DNA of 64,000 nt from JAOUEA01 sp963821925 (GTDB lineage Bacteria > Actinomycetota > UBA4738 > HRBIN12), in the NCBI GenBank assembly GCA_963821925.1, contig CAWGFO010000001.1, positions 744,001 to 808,000 of the forward strand, written 5' to 3'. The notes under the pieces are model-generated. The model did not search any database. It was not told the DNA's origin and saw nothing but the letters and a program-made list of their open reading frames with translations. Below, piece after piece: positions 49,737-58,384 of this stretch; the first letter of the stretch is position 1; every line of letters starts with the position of its first letter. The position numbers and the translations under genes are program-made.

Positions 49737-51398
49737 TCAGGCCTGGTCGCGGTACCGGTAGAAGTCGACGGTCTCGGGCGCGAGGGGTGCGTTGCCCAGG
49801 ATCAGGTCGGCCGCCTTCTCCGCCGTCATCATCACCGGCGCGTAGATGTTGCCGTTCGTGACGTACGGCATCACCGAGGCGTCGACGACGCGCAGGCCGT
49901 CGGTACCGTGGACCTTCATCGTGAGCGGATCCGTCACCGACATCGGGTCGACGCCCATCCGGGCGGTGCACGAGGGGTGGAGCGCGGTCTCCCCGTCGCG
50001 GGCGACCCACTCGAGGATCTCGTCGTCGGTCTCGACCGAGGGGCCGGGCGAGAGCTCGCCGCCGTTGAACGGCGCGAACGCCGGTTGGTTCAGGATCGAG
50101 CGAGCGACGCGGATCGCCTCGACCCACTCGCGGCGGTCCTGCTCGGTCGAGAGGTAGTTGAACCGGAGCGCGGGTTTGCGCGAGGGGTCGGTGCTCGTGA
50201 TCTTCACCGTGCCGCGGGCGTCGGAGTACATCGGGCCGATGTGCACCTGGTACCCGTGGTCGCTCGCGGGCGCCGAGCCGTCATAGCGCACGGCGATCGG
50301 CAGGAAGTGGAACATCAGGTTCGGGTAGTCGACGTCGTCGTTGCCTCGCACGAACCCGCCCGCCTCGAAGTGGTTCGTCGCGCCCGGGCCCTTGCGCAGG
50401 AACAGCCATTCCGCCCCGATCAGCGGGCGCCAGCGCCACTTCATGTACGGGGCGACCGACACCGGCTGCGTGCAGGCGTACTGGATGTAGACCTCGAGGT
50501 GGTCCTGGAGGTGCTCGCCGACGCCGGGGAGGTCGTGGACCACCGGCACGCCGAGGGCCTCGAGATCCGAGGCGTTCCCCACGCCCGAGAGCTGGAGGAG
50601 CTGCGGTGAGTTGATCGCGCCGCCGCACAGCACGACCTCGCCCGTGCGCACCTGCTGAGTGCCGCCGTGCCCCTTCGTGTACTCGACCCCCACGGCGCGC
50701 GTGCCCTCGAACAGGATCTTCGTGGCGTACGCGCGGGTCTGCACCTCGAGGTTGGGCCGCCGCATCACCGGGTGCAGGTAGGCGCGAGCCGCAGAGAGCC
50801 GCCGGCCGTTGCGGATGTTGCGGTCGAAGGGCGCGAAGCCCTCCTGGCGGTAGCCGTTCACGTCGTCGGTGAGCGGGTACCCGGCCTGCTGCACGGCCTC
50901 GAAGAAGGCGCCGAAGAGCGGGCTCGTCGCCGGGCCTCGCTCGAGCCCCAGGGGGCCGGCATGCCCCCGGAAGGGGTCGTCGATGTCGGCGGCCAGGCAG
51001 TTCTCCATCCGCTTGAAGTAGGGGAGGCAGTGGGCGTAGTCCCACGTCTCCATGCCTTCGTCGGCGCCCCACCGTTCGTAGTCCAGCGGGTTCCCGCGCT
51101 GGAAGATCATCCCGTTGATGCTGCTCGAACCGCCGAGCACCTTGCCGCGGGCGTGGTAGACCCGCCGCCCGTTCATGAACGGCTCGGGCTCGGACTCGTA
51201 CTTCCAGTCGTAGAAGCGACTGCCGATCGGGAAGGGCAGCGCGGCCGGCATGTGGATGAAGACGTCCCACAGGTAATCGGGGCGGCCGGCTTCCAGGACG
51301 AGGACCCGGTTCGAAGGATCGGTGCTCAGGCGGTTGGCGAGGGCGCTCCCCGCCGAGCCGCCGCCGATGATCACGAAGTCGTATCTCGTAGGCGCCAT
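49737..51398 (-). CDS. betA: Choline dehydrogenase-like GMC oxidoreductase
   Basis: The 553-residue flavoprotein has the GMC features: FVIIGGGSAGSALANRLS for FAD, LEAGRPD, the signature KVLGGSSSINGMIFQRG, a second signature with GGAINSPQLLQLSG, and the catalytic region HPSCTARMG near the C-terminus. It closely resembles BetA, which oxidises choline to betaine aldehyde at the membrane. The neighbouring betaine transporter and demethylating enzymes make choline the likely substrate. The ATG at 51398 gives the standard BetA start. It is divergent from the opuA genes, and the gap contains GTTGC-N7-GCAAC. Other alcohols remain possible. Confidence 0.85.
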   Translation of the reverse strand: MAPTRYDFVIIGGGSAGSALANRLSTDPSNRVLVLEAGRPDYLWDVFIHMPAALPFPIGSRFYDWKYESEPEPFMNGRRVYHARGKVLGGSSSINGMIFQRGNPLDYERWGADEGMETWDYAHCLPYFKRMENCLAADIDDPFRGHAGPLGLERGPATSPLFGAFFEAVQQAGYPLTDDVNGYRQEGFAPFDRNIRNGRRLSAARAYLHPVMRRPNLEVQTRAYATKILFEGTRAVGVEYTKGHGGTQQVRTGEVVLCGGAINSPQLLQLSGVGNASDLEALGVPVVHDLPGVGEHLQDHLEVYIQYACTQPVSVAPYMKWRWRPLIGAEWLFLRKGPGATNHFEAGGFVRGNDDVDYPNLMFHFLPIAVRYDGSAPASDHGYQVHIGPMYSDARGTVKITSTDPSRKPALRFNYLSTEQDRREWVEAIRVARSILNQPAFAPFNGGELSPGPSVETDDEILEWVARDGETALHPSCTARMGVDPMSVTDPLTMKVHGTDGLRVVDASVMPYVTNGNIYAPVMMTAEKAADLILGNAPLAPETVDFYRYRDQA

Positions 51399-51442
51399 GG
51401 CGCCGTAGTCTGCCCCAACCGGCCCCTGCCTGCTCGGCCATC

Positions 51443-51459
51443 GTTGCTGACGTCGCAAC
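51443..51459. promoter_or_regulatory. Betaine-regulon operator candidate, site 1 (GTTGC-N7-GCAAC)
   Basis: GTTGCTGACGTCGCAAC is a perfect inverted repeat in the divergent betA/opuAA control region. The same arms with the same seven-base spacing occur at 58299-58315 between the two dimethylglycine dehydrogenase-like genes. Confidence 0.6.
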
Positions 51460-51532
51460 CCCTGCCTTGCGCGCATGGGCTCGGGGTCCCACTATCCGAC
51501 GGTCACGGTTGAGCGGAAGAGGGGTCGCGCGC

Positions 51533-52561
51533 GTGGACGGTTCCGAGGTCACGGTCGCCTGTCGCAACGTCTGGAAGGTCTACGGCCCGAAGGCCGACTC
51601 GATCGTGGGATCGCCCGAGGCTTCGCTGCCTCGTGCCGAGCTCCTCGAGAAGACCGGGTGCGTCGCGGCGGTCCGCGACATCTCCTTCGAGGTGGCCCCT
51701 GGCGAGGTTTTCGTGGTCATGGGGCTGTCGGGGAGCGGCAAGTCGACGCTGGTCCGGTGCATCACACGGCTGATCGAGCCGACCTCCGGCGAGGTGCTGA
51801 TCGATGGCGAGGACGTGCTCGCGGCCGACGAGGAGCACCTGCGCGAGATCCGTCGCCGCAAGGTCAGCATGGTGTTCCAGCATTTCGGGCTGCTGCCGCA
51901 CCGGCGGATCGTCGAGAACGTCGCGTTCGGGCTCGAGGTGCAAGGCGTGGAGAAGGACGAGCGGCTCGCGAAGGCGCGCGAGGTCCTCGGGACCGTGGGC
52001 CTCGGGAGCTGGGGCGACGCGTATCCCGACGAGCTTTCCGGCGGGATGCAGCAGCGGGTGGGCCTCGCCCGCGCGCTCGCGACCGACCCCGAGATCATGC
52101 TGTTCGACGAGCCGTTCAGCGCGCTCGACCCGCTGATCCGCCGCGACATGCAGGACGAGGTGATCCGCCTCCAGAAGGAGGTGAAGAAGACGATGATCTT
52201 CATCACCCACGACCTGCTCGAGGCGTTGAAGCTCGGGGACCGCATCGCGATCATGAAGGACGGGGCGTTCGTCCAGGTGGGCACGCCCGAAGAGGTCGTG
52301 GCGCACCCCGCCGACGACTATGTCGCCGACTTCACGCGCGACGTCCCGCGGACCCACGTCCTCACGGTCCGCACGATCATGCGCACCGCGAACGGCGACG
52401 CCGACTACGCCGGTGACGTCGACGCCTCGACGGTCGTGCGCGACCTGCTGCCGCTGGTGGTCTCCGAGCACCGGCCCTTCCGCGTCGTGGACGGGGATGC
52501 GCAGATCGGGGTCGTCGACCGCACCGCGGTCCTCTCCGCGATGGTCGAGGACGACGCCTGA
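51533..52561 (+). CDS. opuAA: Glycine betaine ABC transporter ATP-binding protein
   Basis: The 342-residue protein matches OpuAA/ProV. The N-terminal segment VACRNVWKVYGPKAD is typical of this family, followed by Walker A GLSGSGKST at 64-72, Walker B MLFDEPFSALDP and the switch region FITHDLLEALKLGD. The C-terminal region resembles a reduced CBS regulatory part. It energises betaine uptake for osmoprotection or catabolism. I use the GTG at 51533, behind GGAAGAGGGG. Its stop overlaps the ATG of the permease by one base, so the genes form an opuAA-AB-AC operon divergent from betA. Confidence 0.9.
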   Translation: MDGSEVTVACRNVWKVYGPKADSIVGSPEASLPRAELLEKTGCVAAVRDISFEVAPGEVFVVMGLSGSGKSTLVRCITRLIEPTSGEVLIDGEDVLAADEEHLREIRRRKVSMVFQHFGLLPHRRIVENVAFGLEVQGVEKDERLAKAREVLGTVGLGSWGDAYPDELSGGMQQRVGLARALATDPEIMLFDEPFSALDPLIRRDMQDEVIRLQKEVKKTMIFITHDLLEALKLGDRIAIMKDGAFVQVGTPEEVVAHPADDYVADFTRDVPRTHVLTVRTIMRTANGDADYAGDVDASTVVRDLLPLVVSEHRPFRVVDGDAQIGVVDRTAVLSAMVEDDA

Positions 52562-54639
52562 TGAGCACGCTCGACCTCCGTCCCGACAAGCCCCTCCCAC
52601 AGCTCGAGGAGGAGGCCGGCGAGCGGGTCGAGGTGATCCACCACGCGCGCCCGAACCCCTGGCCGCGGCGGGCCGCGTGGCTCGTGGGCATCGCCGTGGC
52701 GATCGCGATCGGGTTCCAGCTGACCGCCGGGTTCCCCGAGTCGTGGGTGATCGACGTGAAGCAGCCGTTCGAGTCGTTCTCGAACTGGGTGCTCGACAAC
52801 CAGAAGACCCACTGGCTCTTCACCGGGTTCCTCGTCCCGATCAAGGATTTCAGCAAAGCCGTCTACGACGGGTTCGTGACGATGCTGGAGCGGATGACCT
52901 GGCTCGGCGTCGTGACGGCCGCCGCGGCGATCTCCGGGGTCCTCGCCGGGTGGCGGATGGCGCTCCTGGCGGCGATCGGGTTCCTCGCGATGGGCGTGCT
53001 GGGCCTGTGGGAGGCGAGCATCCTGACGCTCGCCCTGATGCTCCTCGCCGTGCTCGGCGCGCTGATCATCGGGATCCCTGTCGGGATCTGGGCGGGGCGG
53101 AGCGACCGGGTCGAGAAGATCCTGCGGCCGATCCTCGACGGCATGCAGACGATCCCGGCCTTCTCGTACCTGATCCCGCTGGTGCTCCTGTTCAGCATCG
53201 GCCCGGCGACGGCGCTCATCGCGACCGTCATCTTCGCCCTGCCGCCGGCGATCCGGCTCACGAGCTTGGGGATCAGGAGCGTGCCCGACACGATCGTCGA
53301 GGTCACGAAGTCGTACGGAGCGACGCGGGGTCAGATCCTGCGGAAGGTCCAGCTCCCGCTGGCGAAGCCCTCGATCATGCTCGGTGTGAACCAGACGCTG
53401 ATGATGGCGCTCGGTATGGCGGTGATCGTCGCGGTGACCGGCGTGACGGGGCTGGGCCGCGAGGTCTACAACGCCTTGAACCAGCTGAACGTCGGCGACG
53501 CGTTCAACGCCGGGCTCGCGATCGTCGCGATGGCGATCGTGCTCGACCGCGTGACGTACGCCTGGAGCCGCCGCAACGCGCGTCGCCGTGGCGACGAGGG
53601 CAGGCGGGTCGTGTTCGGACGCTCGGTCCCCACGTGGAGCCTGTGGGTGGCCGCGCTCGTGGTGACGATCCTCGCGGTCGTGATCGGCCGTGAGGTTCTC
53701 CGCCAGCAGGACTTCCCAGAGGCGTGGACGGTCTCGCTCGCCGACGGCACGAACACGGTCGTCGACTGGTTCACCGAGACGTTCGGAGCCATCACGCGGG
53801 CCATCAGCGACTGGGTGACGATCTACATGCTGAACCCGCTGACGAAGGTGCTCACCGAGACCCCGTGGTGGATGGTGTGCGGCGGGGCCGCGCTCCTCGC
53901 TTGGCAGGTGTCTCGCCGCTGGCGGCTCGCGGCCATGTCGTTCCTGTGCTTGGCGGCGATCGGTGTGCTCGGGATGTGGGACATCGCGATGGACACGCTG
54001 GCGCAGGTCTCGGTCGCGGTGACGCTCTCGGTGATCCTCGCGATCCCGCTCGGCATCGCTGCGGCCAAGAGCGACCGGTTCCAGCAGATCTTGAAGCCGA
54101 TCCTCGACGCGATGCAGACGATGCCCGCCTTCGTGTACCTCGTGCCGGTGATCGCGCTGTTCAACGTCGGCCGGATCCCGGGGATCATCGCGGCGCTCGT
54201 GTATGCACTGCCGCCGTGCATCCGGCTGACGGACCTGGGGATCCGACAGGTGCCGCACGATACGGTCGAGGCGGCCGAATCGTTCGGGGCGACGTCGGGA
54301 CAGATGCTCACCAAAGTGCAGCTGCCGCTCGCGCGCCCGTCGATCCTGCTCGGGGTGAACCAGACGATCATGATGGTGCTCTCCGTCGTGATCATCGCCG
54401 GGCTGATCGGCGGCGGCGGACTCGGGCTCGAAGTGATCAGAGGGCTTTCCCACGGCGAGATCGGCGTGGGGATGACGGCCGGCATCTGCATCCTGTTGCT
54501 GGCCATCGTGATCGACCGGATCACGCAGGCGATGGGCACCGCGCCCCGCTCGATGCGTGGGCCGGTCGGGACGGGTGGGATCGGCTGGTGGACGCGCGTC
54601 CGCGCGATCCGCGGGGCCGGGAATGAACCGCAAGGTTGA
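52561..54639 (+). CDS. opuAB: Fused double permease of the glycine betaine ABC transporter
   Basis: The 692-residue protein contains two complete OpuAB/ProW-like permease domains in tandem. The first half has GIWAGRSDRVEKILRPILDGMQT and the coupling loop KSYGATRGQILRKVQLPLAKPS. The second repeats these as GIAAAKSDRFQQILKPILDAMQT and ESFGATSGQMLTKVQLPLARPS. The normal permease works as a homodimer of a single-domain protein, so one fused chain can form the whole channel. It follows opuAA with a one-base overlap and precedes the binding protein gene. The halves are clearly homologous but not identical. Confidence 0.88.
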   Translation: MSTLDLRPDKPLPQLEEEAGERVEVIHHARPNPWPRRAAWLVGIAVAIAIGFQLTAGFPESWVIDVKQPFESFSNWVLDNQKTHWLFTGFLVPIKDFSKAVYDGFVTMLERMTWLGVVTAAAAISGVLAGWRMALLAAIGFLAMGVLGLWEASILTLALMLLAVLGALIIGIPVGIWAGRSDRVEKILRPILDGMQTIPAFSYLIPLVLLFSIGPATALIATVIFALPPAIRLTSLGIRSVPDTIVEVTKSYGATRGQILRKVQLPLAKPSIMLGVNQTLMMALGMAVIVAVTGVTGLGREVYNALNQLNVGDAFNAGLAIVAMAIVLDRVTYAWSRRNARRRGDEGRRVVFGRSVPTWSLWVAALVVTILAVVIGREVLRQQDFPEAWTVSLADGTNTVVDWFTETFGAITRAISDWVTIYMLNPLTKVLTETPWWMVCGGAALLAWQVSRRWRLAAMSFLCLAAIGVLGMWDIAMDTLAQVSVAVTLSVILAIPLGIAAAKSDRFQQILKPILDAMQTMPAFVYLVPVIALFNVGRIPGIIAALVYALPPCIRLTDLGIRQVPHDTVEAAESFGATSGQMLTKVQLPLARPSILLGVNQTIMMVLSVVIIAGLIGGGGLGLEVIRGLSHGEIGVGMTAGICILLLAIVIDRITQAMGTAPRSMRGPVGTGGIGWWTRVRAIRGAGNEPQG

Positions 54640-54655
54640 GATGGAAGGGGGAAGC

Positions 54656-55672
54656 ATGAAGCACTCGCGTAGGTGGGCGCTCGTCGCCTCGGTGGCGGCG
54701 CTCACACTGCTCGCCGCGGCGTGCAGCGACGTCAGCGAATCGAGCAGCTCGCCGGCCTCGGGTGGATCGGGAGCGGCGGTGCCCGACAACAGCGGCACCA
54801 CGGTCAACATCTCGGTCAGCCCGTGGGTGGGCTCGGCCGCGAACGCGAACGTCGCCAAGGTCCTGCTCGAGCAGCAGCTCGGCTACACGGTCGAGCTGAC
54901 CGAGATCGACGAGTACGCGCAGTTCCCGGCGCTCGCCAACGGCGACCTGGACGCGACGCTCGAGGTCTGGCCGTCGGGGCACGCCAAGGACTACAAGAAG
55001 TACATCGAGAGCGGCGCCGGCGTCGTGGACGGCGGGCTGTTGGGCGTGGTCGGACAGATCGGATGGTGGCTGCCGACGTACATGGTCGACGAGAACCCCG
55101 ACCTGGCGACGTGGGAGGGCCTGAAGGGCAACGAGTCGATGTTCTCGACCGCGGAGAGCGGCAGCTCCGGCCAGCTGCTCGACGGCGACCCGAGCTTCGT
55201 CACGTTCGACCAGCCGATCGCCGACAACCTCGGCCTCGACTTCAAGGTCGTGTACGCGGGGTCCGAGGCGGCCGAGCTGACCGCGCTCGACACGGCGTAC
55301 AAGAACCAGGATCCCATCCTGATGTACTTCTGGACGCCTCACTGGGCACAGGAGAAGTACGACCTGACGATGGTCGAGCTTCCCGAGGTCACGCCCGAAT
55401 GCGAGCAGGCGGCGGCCGAGAACGCCGACGCCTACGCGTGCGCGTACCCGCAGGACGACCTCTACAAGGCGTTCAACGCGGACCTCGAGACGAAGGCGCC
55501 CGCCGCCTTCGCGTTCCTGTCGGCGATGCAGTACACGAACGACGACCAGAACGTGATCGGCCTGGGTATCAGCAACGGCGATGACCCGGAGAAGGCCGCG
55601 CAGGACTGGATCGACGAGAACCCCGACGTGTGGCAGTCGTGGGTGGACGCGGGGCTCGCCGCTCAGGGCTGA
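54656..55672 (+). CDS. opuAC: Glycine betaine-binding lipoprotein
   Basis: The 338-residue product has a lipoprotein signal with Cys23 in LLAAAC. It then has an OpuAC/ProX type II fold: INISVSPWVGS-like first strand, the segment LEVWPSGHAKDY, and IGWWLPTYM, whose aromatic residues line the cage that binds the quaternary amine. It captures glycine betaine or a related compound for OpuAA/AB. The ATG at 54656 has GGAAGGGGGAAG upstream. A strong hairpin terminator follows, shared with the convergent dimethylglycine dehydrogenase gene. Confidence 0.9.
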   Translation: MKHSRRWALVASVAALTLLAAACSDVSESSSSPASGGSGAAVPDNSGTTVNISVSPWVGSAANANVAKVLLEQQLGYTVELTEIDEYAQFPALANGDLDATLEVWPSGHAKDYKKYIESGAGVVDGGLLGVVGQIGWWLPTYMVDENPDLATWEGLKGNESMFSTAESGSSGQLLDGDPSFVTFDQPIADNLGLDFKVVYAGSEAAELTALDTAYKNQDPILMYFWTPHWAQEKYDLTMVELPEVTPECEQAAAENADAYACAYPQDDLYKAFNADLETKAPAAFAFLSAMQYTNDDQNVIGLGISNGDDPEKAAQDWIDENPDVWQSWVDAGLAAQG

Positions 55673-55692
55673 GCACCGACACGGACCGACGG

Positions 55693-55720
55693 GAAGGGGC
55701 GGCCCCCGGGCCGCCCCTTC
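55693..55720. terminator. Strong hairpin between opuAC and the convergent DMGDH gene
   Basis: GAAGGGGCGGCC and GGCCGCCCCTTC form a perfect 12-bp stem with a CCCG loop, followed by TTCGT. It is placed between the two convergent stops. Confidence 0.8.
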
Positions 55721-55744
55721 TTCGTGGCCGGGCGGTCCTCGCCC

Positions 55745-58169
55745 TCAGGCGTCGAGGTCGCGGAGCCGGGCGCCCTTCGGGTCGTACGGGATCTCGGGCA
55801 GGACGCGTGCGGTCCGCGGGTCGCCCACCACGAACACGGTGAGCTCGTGAGAGGACTCGGCGACGTCTCGATCGAGATAGGCGAGCGCGAGGCTCGCGCC
55901 GACGTGATGGCCGTACGCGCCCGAGGTGACGAACCCCACGCGGCGGTCGCCGACCCAGATGCCCTCGTCCGCCGACGCGTCGGCGTCGGTGGCGTCCACC
56001 TCGAGCAGCACGAGCCGCTGCGGCGGCTCCTCCTCTCGCGCGCGACGAACGGCATCCGCGCCCACGAAGTCGCCCTTGTCGAACGCGACGAACCGGTCGA
56101 GCCCGGACATCGCCGGCGTGTAATCCTGGCGGAACTCGGCCGACCAGATGCCGTAGCCCTTCTCGAGGCGCAGGCTGTCGATCGCGCGGTCGCCGATCAA
56201 CCGAAGGCCGCTCCTGGCCCCCTGCCTCACGGAGCTCCTGCAGGAGCGTCCGATGCCGGTTCGCCGGCACGACGATCTCGTAGCCGAGCTCGCCCGTGAG
56301 CGAGATCCGCCCGACGACCGCCCGCGCCGAGCCGACGTCCATCTGCCGGATCCGCAGGAACCCGAACGCCTCGTTCGCGACGTCGTCGTGCGCGAGCTCG
56401 GCGAGGATCGTGCGTGACGCCGGCCCGGAGACGGAGAAGCCCATCCAGCCGTCGGTGATGTTCGTGAGGGTGACCCCGCTCGGTGGCAGCTGGGCGCGGA
56501 ACCAGCGCAGGTGCCAATCCTGGAGGTAGTAGGAGCCCGTGAGCCAGAAGCGATCGTCCTCGATGCGCGCGACCGTGAGGTCTCCCATCAGGCGTCCCGC
56601 CTCGTTCAGCATCGGGGCGAGACGGATCATGCCCGCGTCGGGGATGCGTCCCGCGAGCAGGTGGTCGAGCCACGCTTCGGCGCCGGGGCCGCCGACCTCG
56701 TACCGCGCGTACTGCGCGATCTCGTAGGCACCCGCCGCCGTGCGGACGGCCTCGACCTCCTCGCCCACGATCGGCTCGGCGTTCGAGCGGCCGAGCGTGT
56801 CGTTCTCCTCGAAGCCGGGGGTCGGCGCGAAGTACAGCGGCACTTCCAGTCCCCAGTTCACGGTGAACCGGGCCCCGGCGGCGCTGAGCTCGTCGTAGCA
56901 GGGGGTGGTCGTCAAGGGCCGCCCGGCCGGCAGCTCCTCGTTCGGATAGGCCATCACGAAGCGGCGGGCGTAGAACTGCGCGGTCGTCGCACGGAGGTAG
57001 CGGTCGTTCGAGGCGTAGGGGCCGAAGCGCGCGACGTCCATGCCGAACACGTCGTACCCAGGGTCTCCGTCGACGATCCAGTTCGCGAGCGCGAGGCCGA
57101 TGCCGGCGCACTGCGAGAAGCCCGCCATGCAGCCGCAGGCCGCCCAGTAGTTGGGGATGCCGTCGACCGGCCCGACCAGTGGATTGCCGTCGGGGGTGAA
57201 CGTGAACGCGCCGTTCACCCACCGCTTGATCCCGACCTCTTCGAGGACCGGGAAGCGTCGGAAGCCGATCGAGAGCTCGGGCATGATCCGGTCGAGCTCC
57301 TCGGGGAACAGGGTGCGGCCGAAGTCCCAGTCGGCACCCTCGACCATCCAGTGGCGCGGATGCTGTTCGTAGACGCCGAGCAGGACGCCCTGACCCTCCT
57401 TCTGGAGGTAGGTGAAGCCCTCGAGGTCGGTGACGGCGGGCATGTCGCCCTCGATCGCGGCCACCTGCGGCACCTCGTCGGTCACGAGATAGTGGTGGGG
57501 CATCGGCACGAGCGGGTGGTCCACGCCCACCATGTGCCCGACGCGACGCGCCCAGAGCCCGGCGGCGTTCACGACGTGCTCGGCCGTGATGTCGCCCTGC
57601 TCGGTCTCGATCCGCCATTCGCCGTTCCCGAGCTGCGCGAGGTTCACGACGCGGTTGTGTTGGATCACCTCGGCCCCGCGCTTCTGCGCCGCGCCGGCGT
57701 AGGCCTGCGTCGCCCCGTTCGGGTCGAGGTTCCCCTCGAGCGGGTCGAAGAGCGCACCGTACAGGCCCGTGGGATCGATGATCGGCACGAGCTCCACGGC
57801 CTCTTCGGGGGTGAGGAGATAGGCGTCGGTGTCCTGCGTGCGCAGCCATTGGAGCTCCGACCGCAGCCAGTGCCAGCGTTCGGGCGTCTCGGCGAGCTCC
57901 ATGCCGCCGGACATGTGGAGCCCGACGCTCTGACCGGACTCCTCTTCGACCTGGGGGTAGAGGCCGATCGTGTACTTCTGCAGGGCGGCGACGCGGGTGT
58001 CGGCGTTCATCGCGTGGAACCCGCCCGCCGCGTGCCACGTGGACCCGGCGGTGAGCTCCTCGCGCTCGATCAGGGCGACGTCGCTCAGCCCGCGTAGCGT
58101 CAGGTGATACAGGACGCTGCAGCCGACGATGCCGCCGCCGATCACGACGACCTGATAGCGATCCTTCAT
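55745..58169 (-). CDS. Dimethylglycine/sarcosine dehydrogenase-like FAD-GcvT protein, frameshifted
   Basis: An N-terminal DAO domain (FAD loop GGGIVG at 11-16, and GSTWHAAGG with His46 at the position of the covalent flavin His of DMGDH) is followed by a GcvT domain that passes the released one-carbon unit to tetrahydrofolate. The frame from ATG 58169 is correct to about residue 649. It then shifts at a run of five C on the plus strand (56219-56223). The true C-terminus, with DSLRLEKGYGIWSAEF and the GcvT end, lies in another frame to 55745. One base fewer in the run restores an 807-residue protein. Without that, the frame runs on to 55569 into opuAC. A sequence error is likely. The ribosome site GGAGG is good. 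Confidence 0.85.
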
Positions 58170-58205
58170 GCGTGCACCGCCTCCGAGCAGGGAACCGAGG
58201 CCCGG

Positions 58206-58211
58206 AGTCTA
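58206..58211 (-). promoter_or_regulatory. Predicted -10 box (TAGACT) of the minus-strand DMGDH gene
   Basis: TAGACT on the minus strand lies 36 bases before the ATG at 58169. No good -35 is visible; the region where it would lie overlaps an inverted repeat at 58217-58238. Confidence 0.45.
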
Positions 58212-58216
58212 GCCGT

Positions 58217-58238
58217 GGCCACCTGTCGTGAGGTGACC
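58217..58238. promoter_or_regulatory. Inverted repeat GGCCACCT-N6-AGGTGACC
   Basis: Eight-base arms with one mismatch lie just upstream of the minus-strand -10 box, in a position suited to a repressor or activator of the DMGDH gene. Confidence 0.4.
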
Positions 58239-58298
58239 ATCGGTCGCGCGCGGGGGCCTGGGCCGCTCGCGTCCGCGTAGGTACGCCGTCGGGCAGGC

Positions 58299-58315
58299 GT
58301 TGCAGTGCCCGCAAC
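58299..58315. promoter_or_regulatory. Betaine-regulon operator candidate, site 2 (GTTGC-N7-GCAAC)
   Basis: GTTGCAGTGCCCGCAAC has the same arms and spacing as the site at 51443-51459. A further TTGC-TGCC-GCAA lies at 58323-58334, closer to the plus-strand gene. Confidence 0.6.
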
Positions 58316-58384
58316 TGGAACCTTGCTGCCGCAACGGGCGGTGAGAACATGCACCAGCACAGCACGGCGGGGGGAAGGAGCGGG

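Noticed and set aside
55569..55744. C-terminal extension of the minus-strand DMGDH into opuAC
   Set aside because: It arises from reading past the frameshift in the wrong frame; the true family C-terminus is found in another frame ending at 55745.
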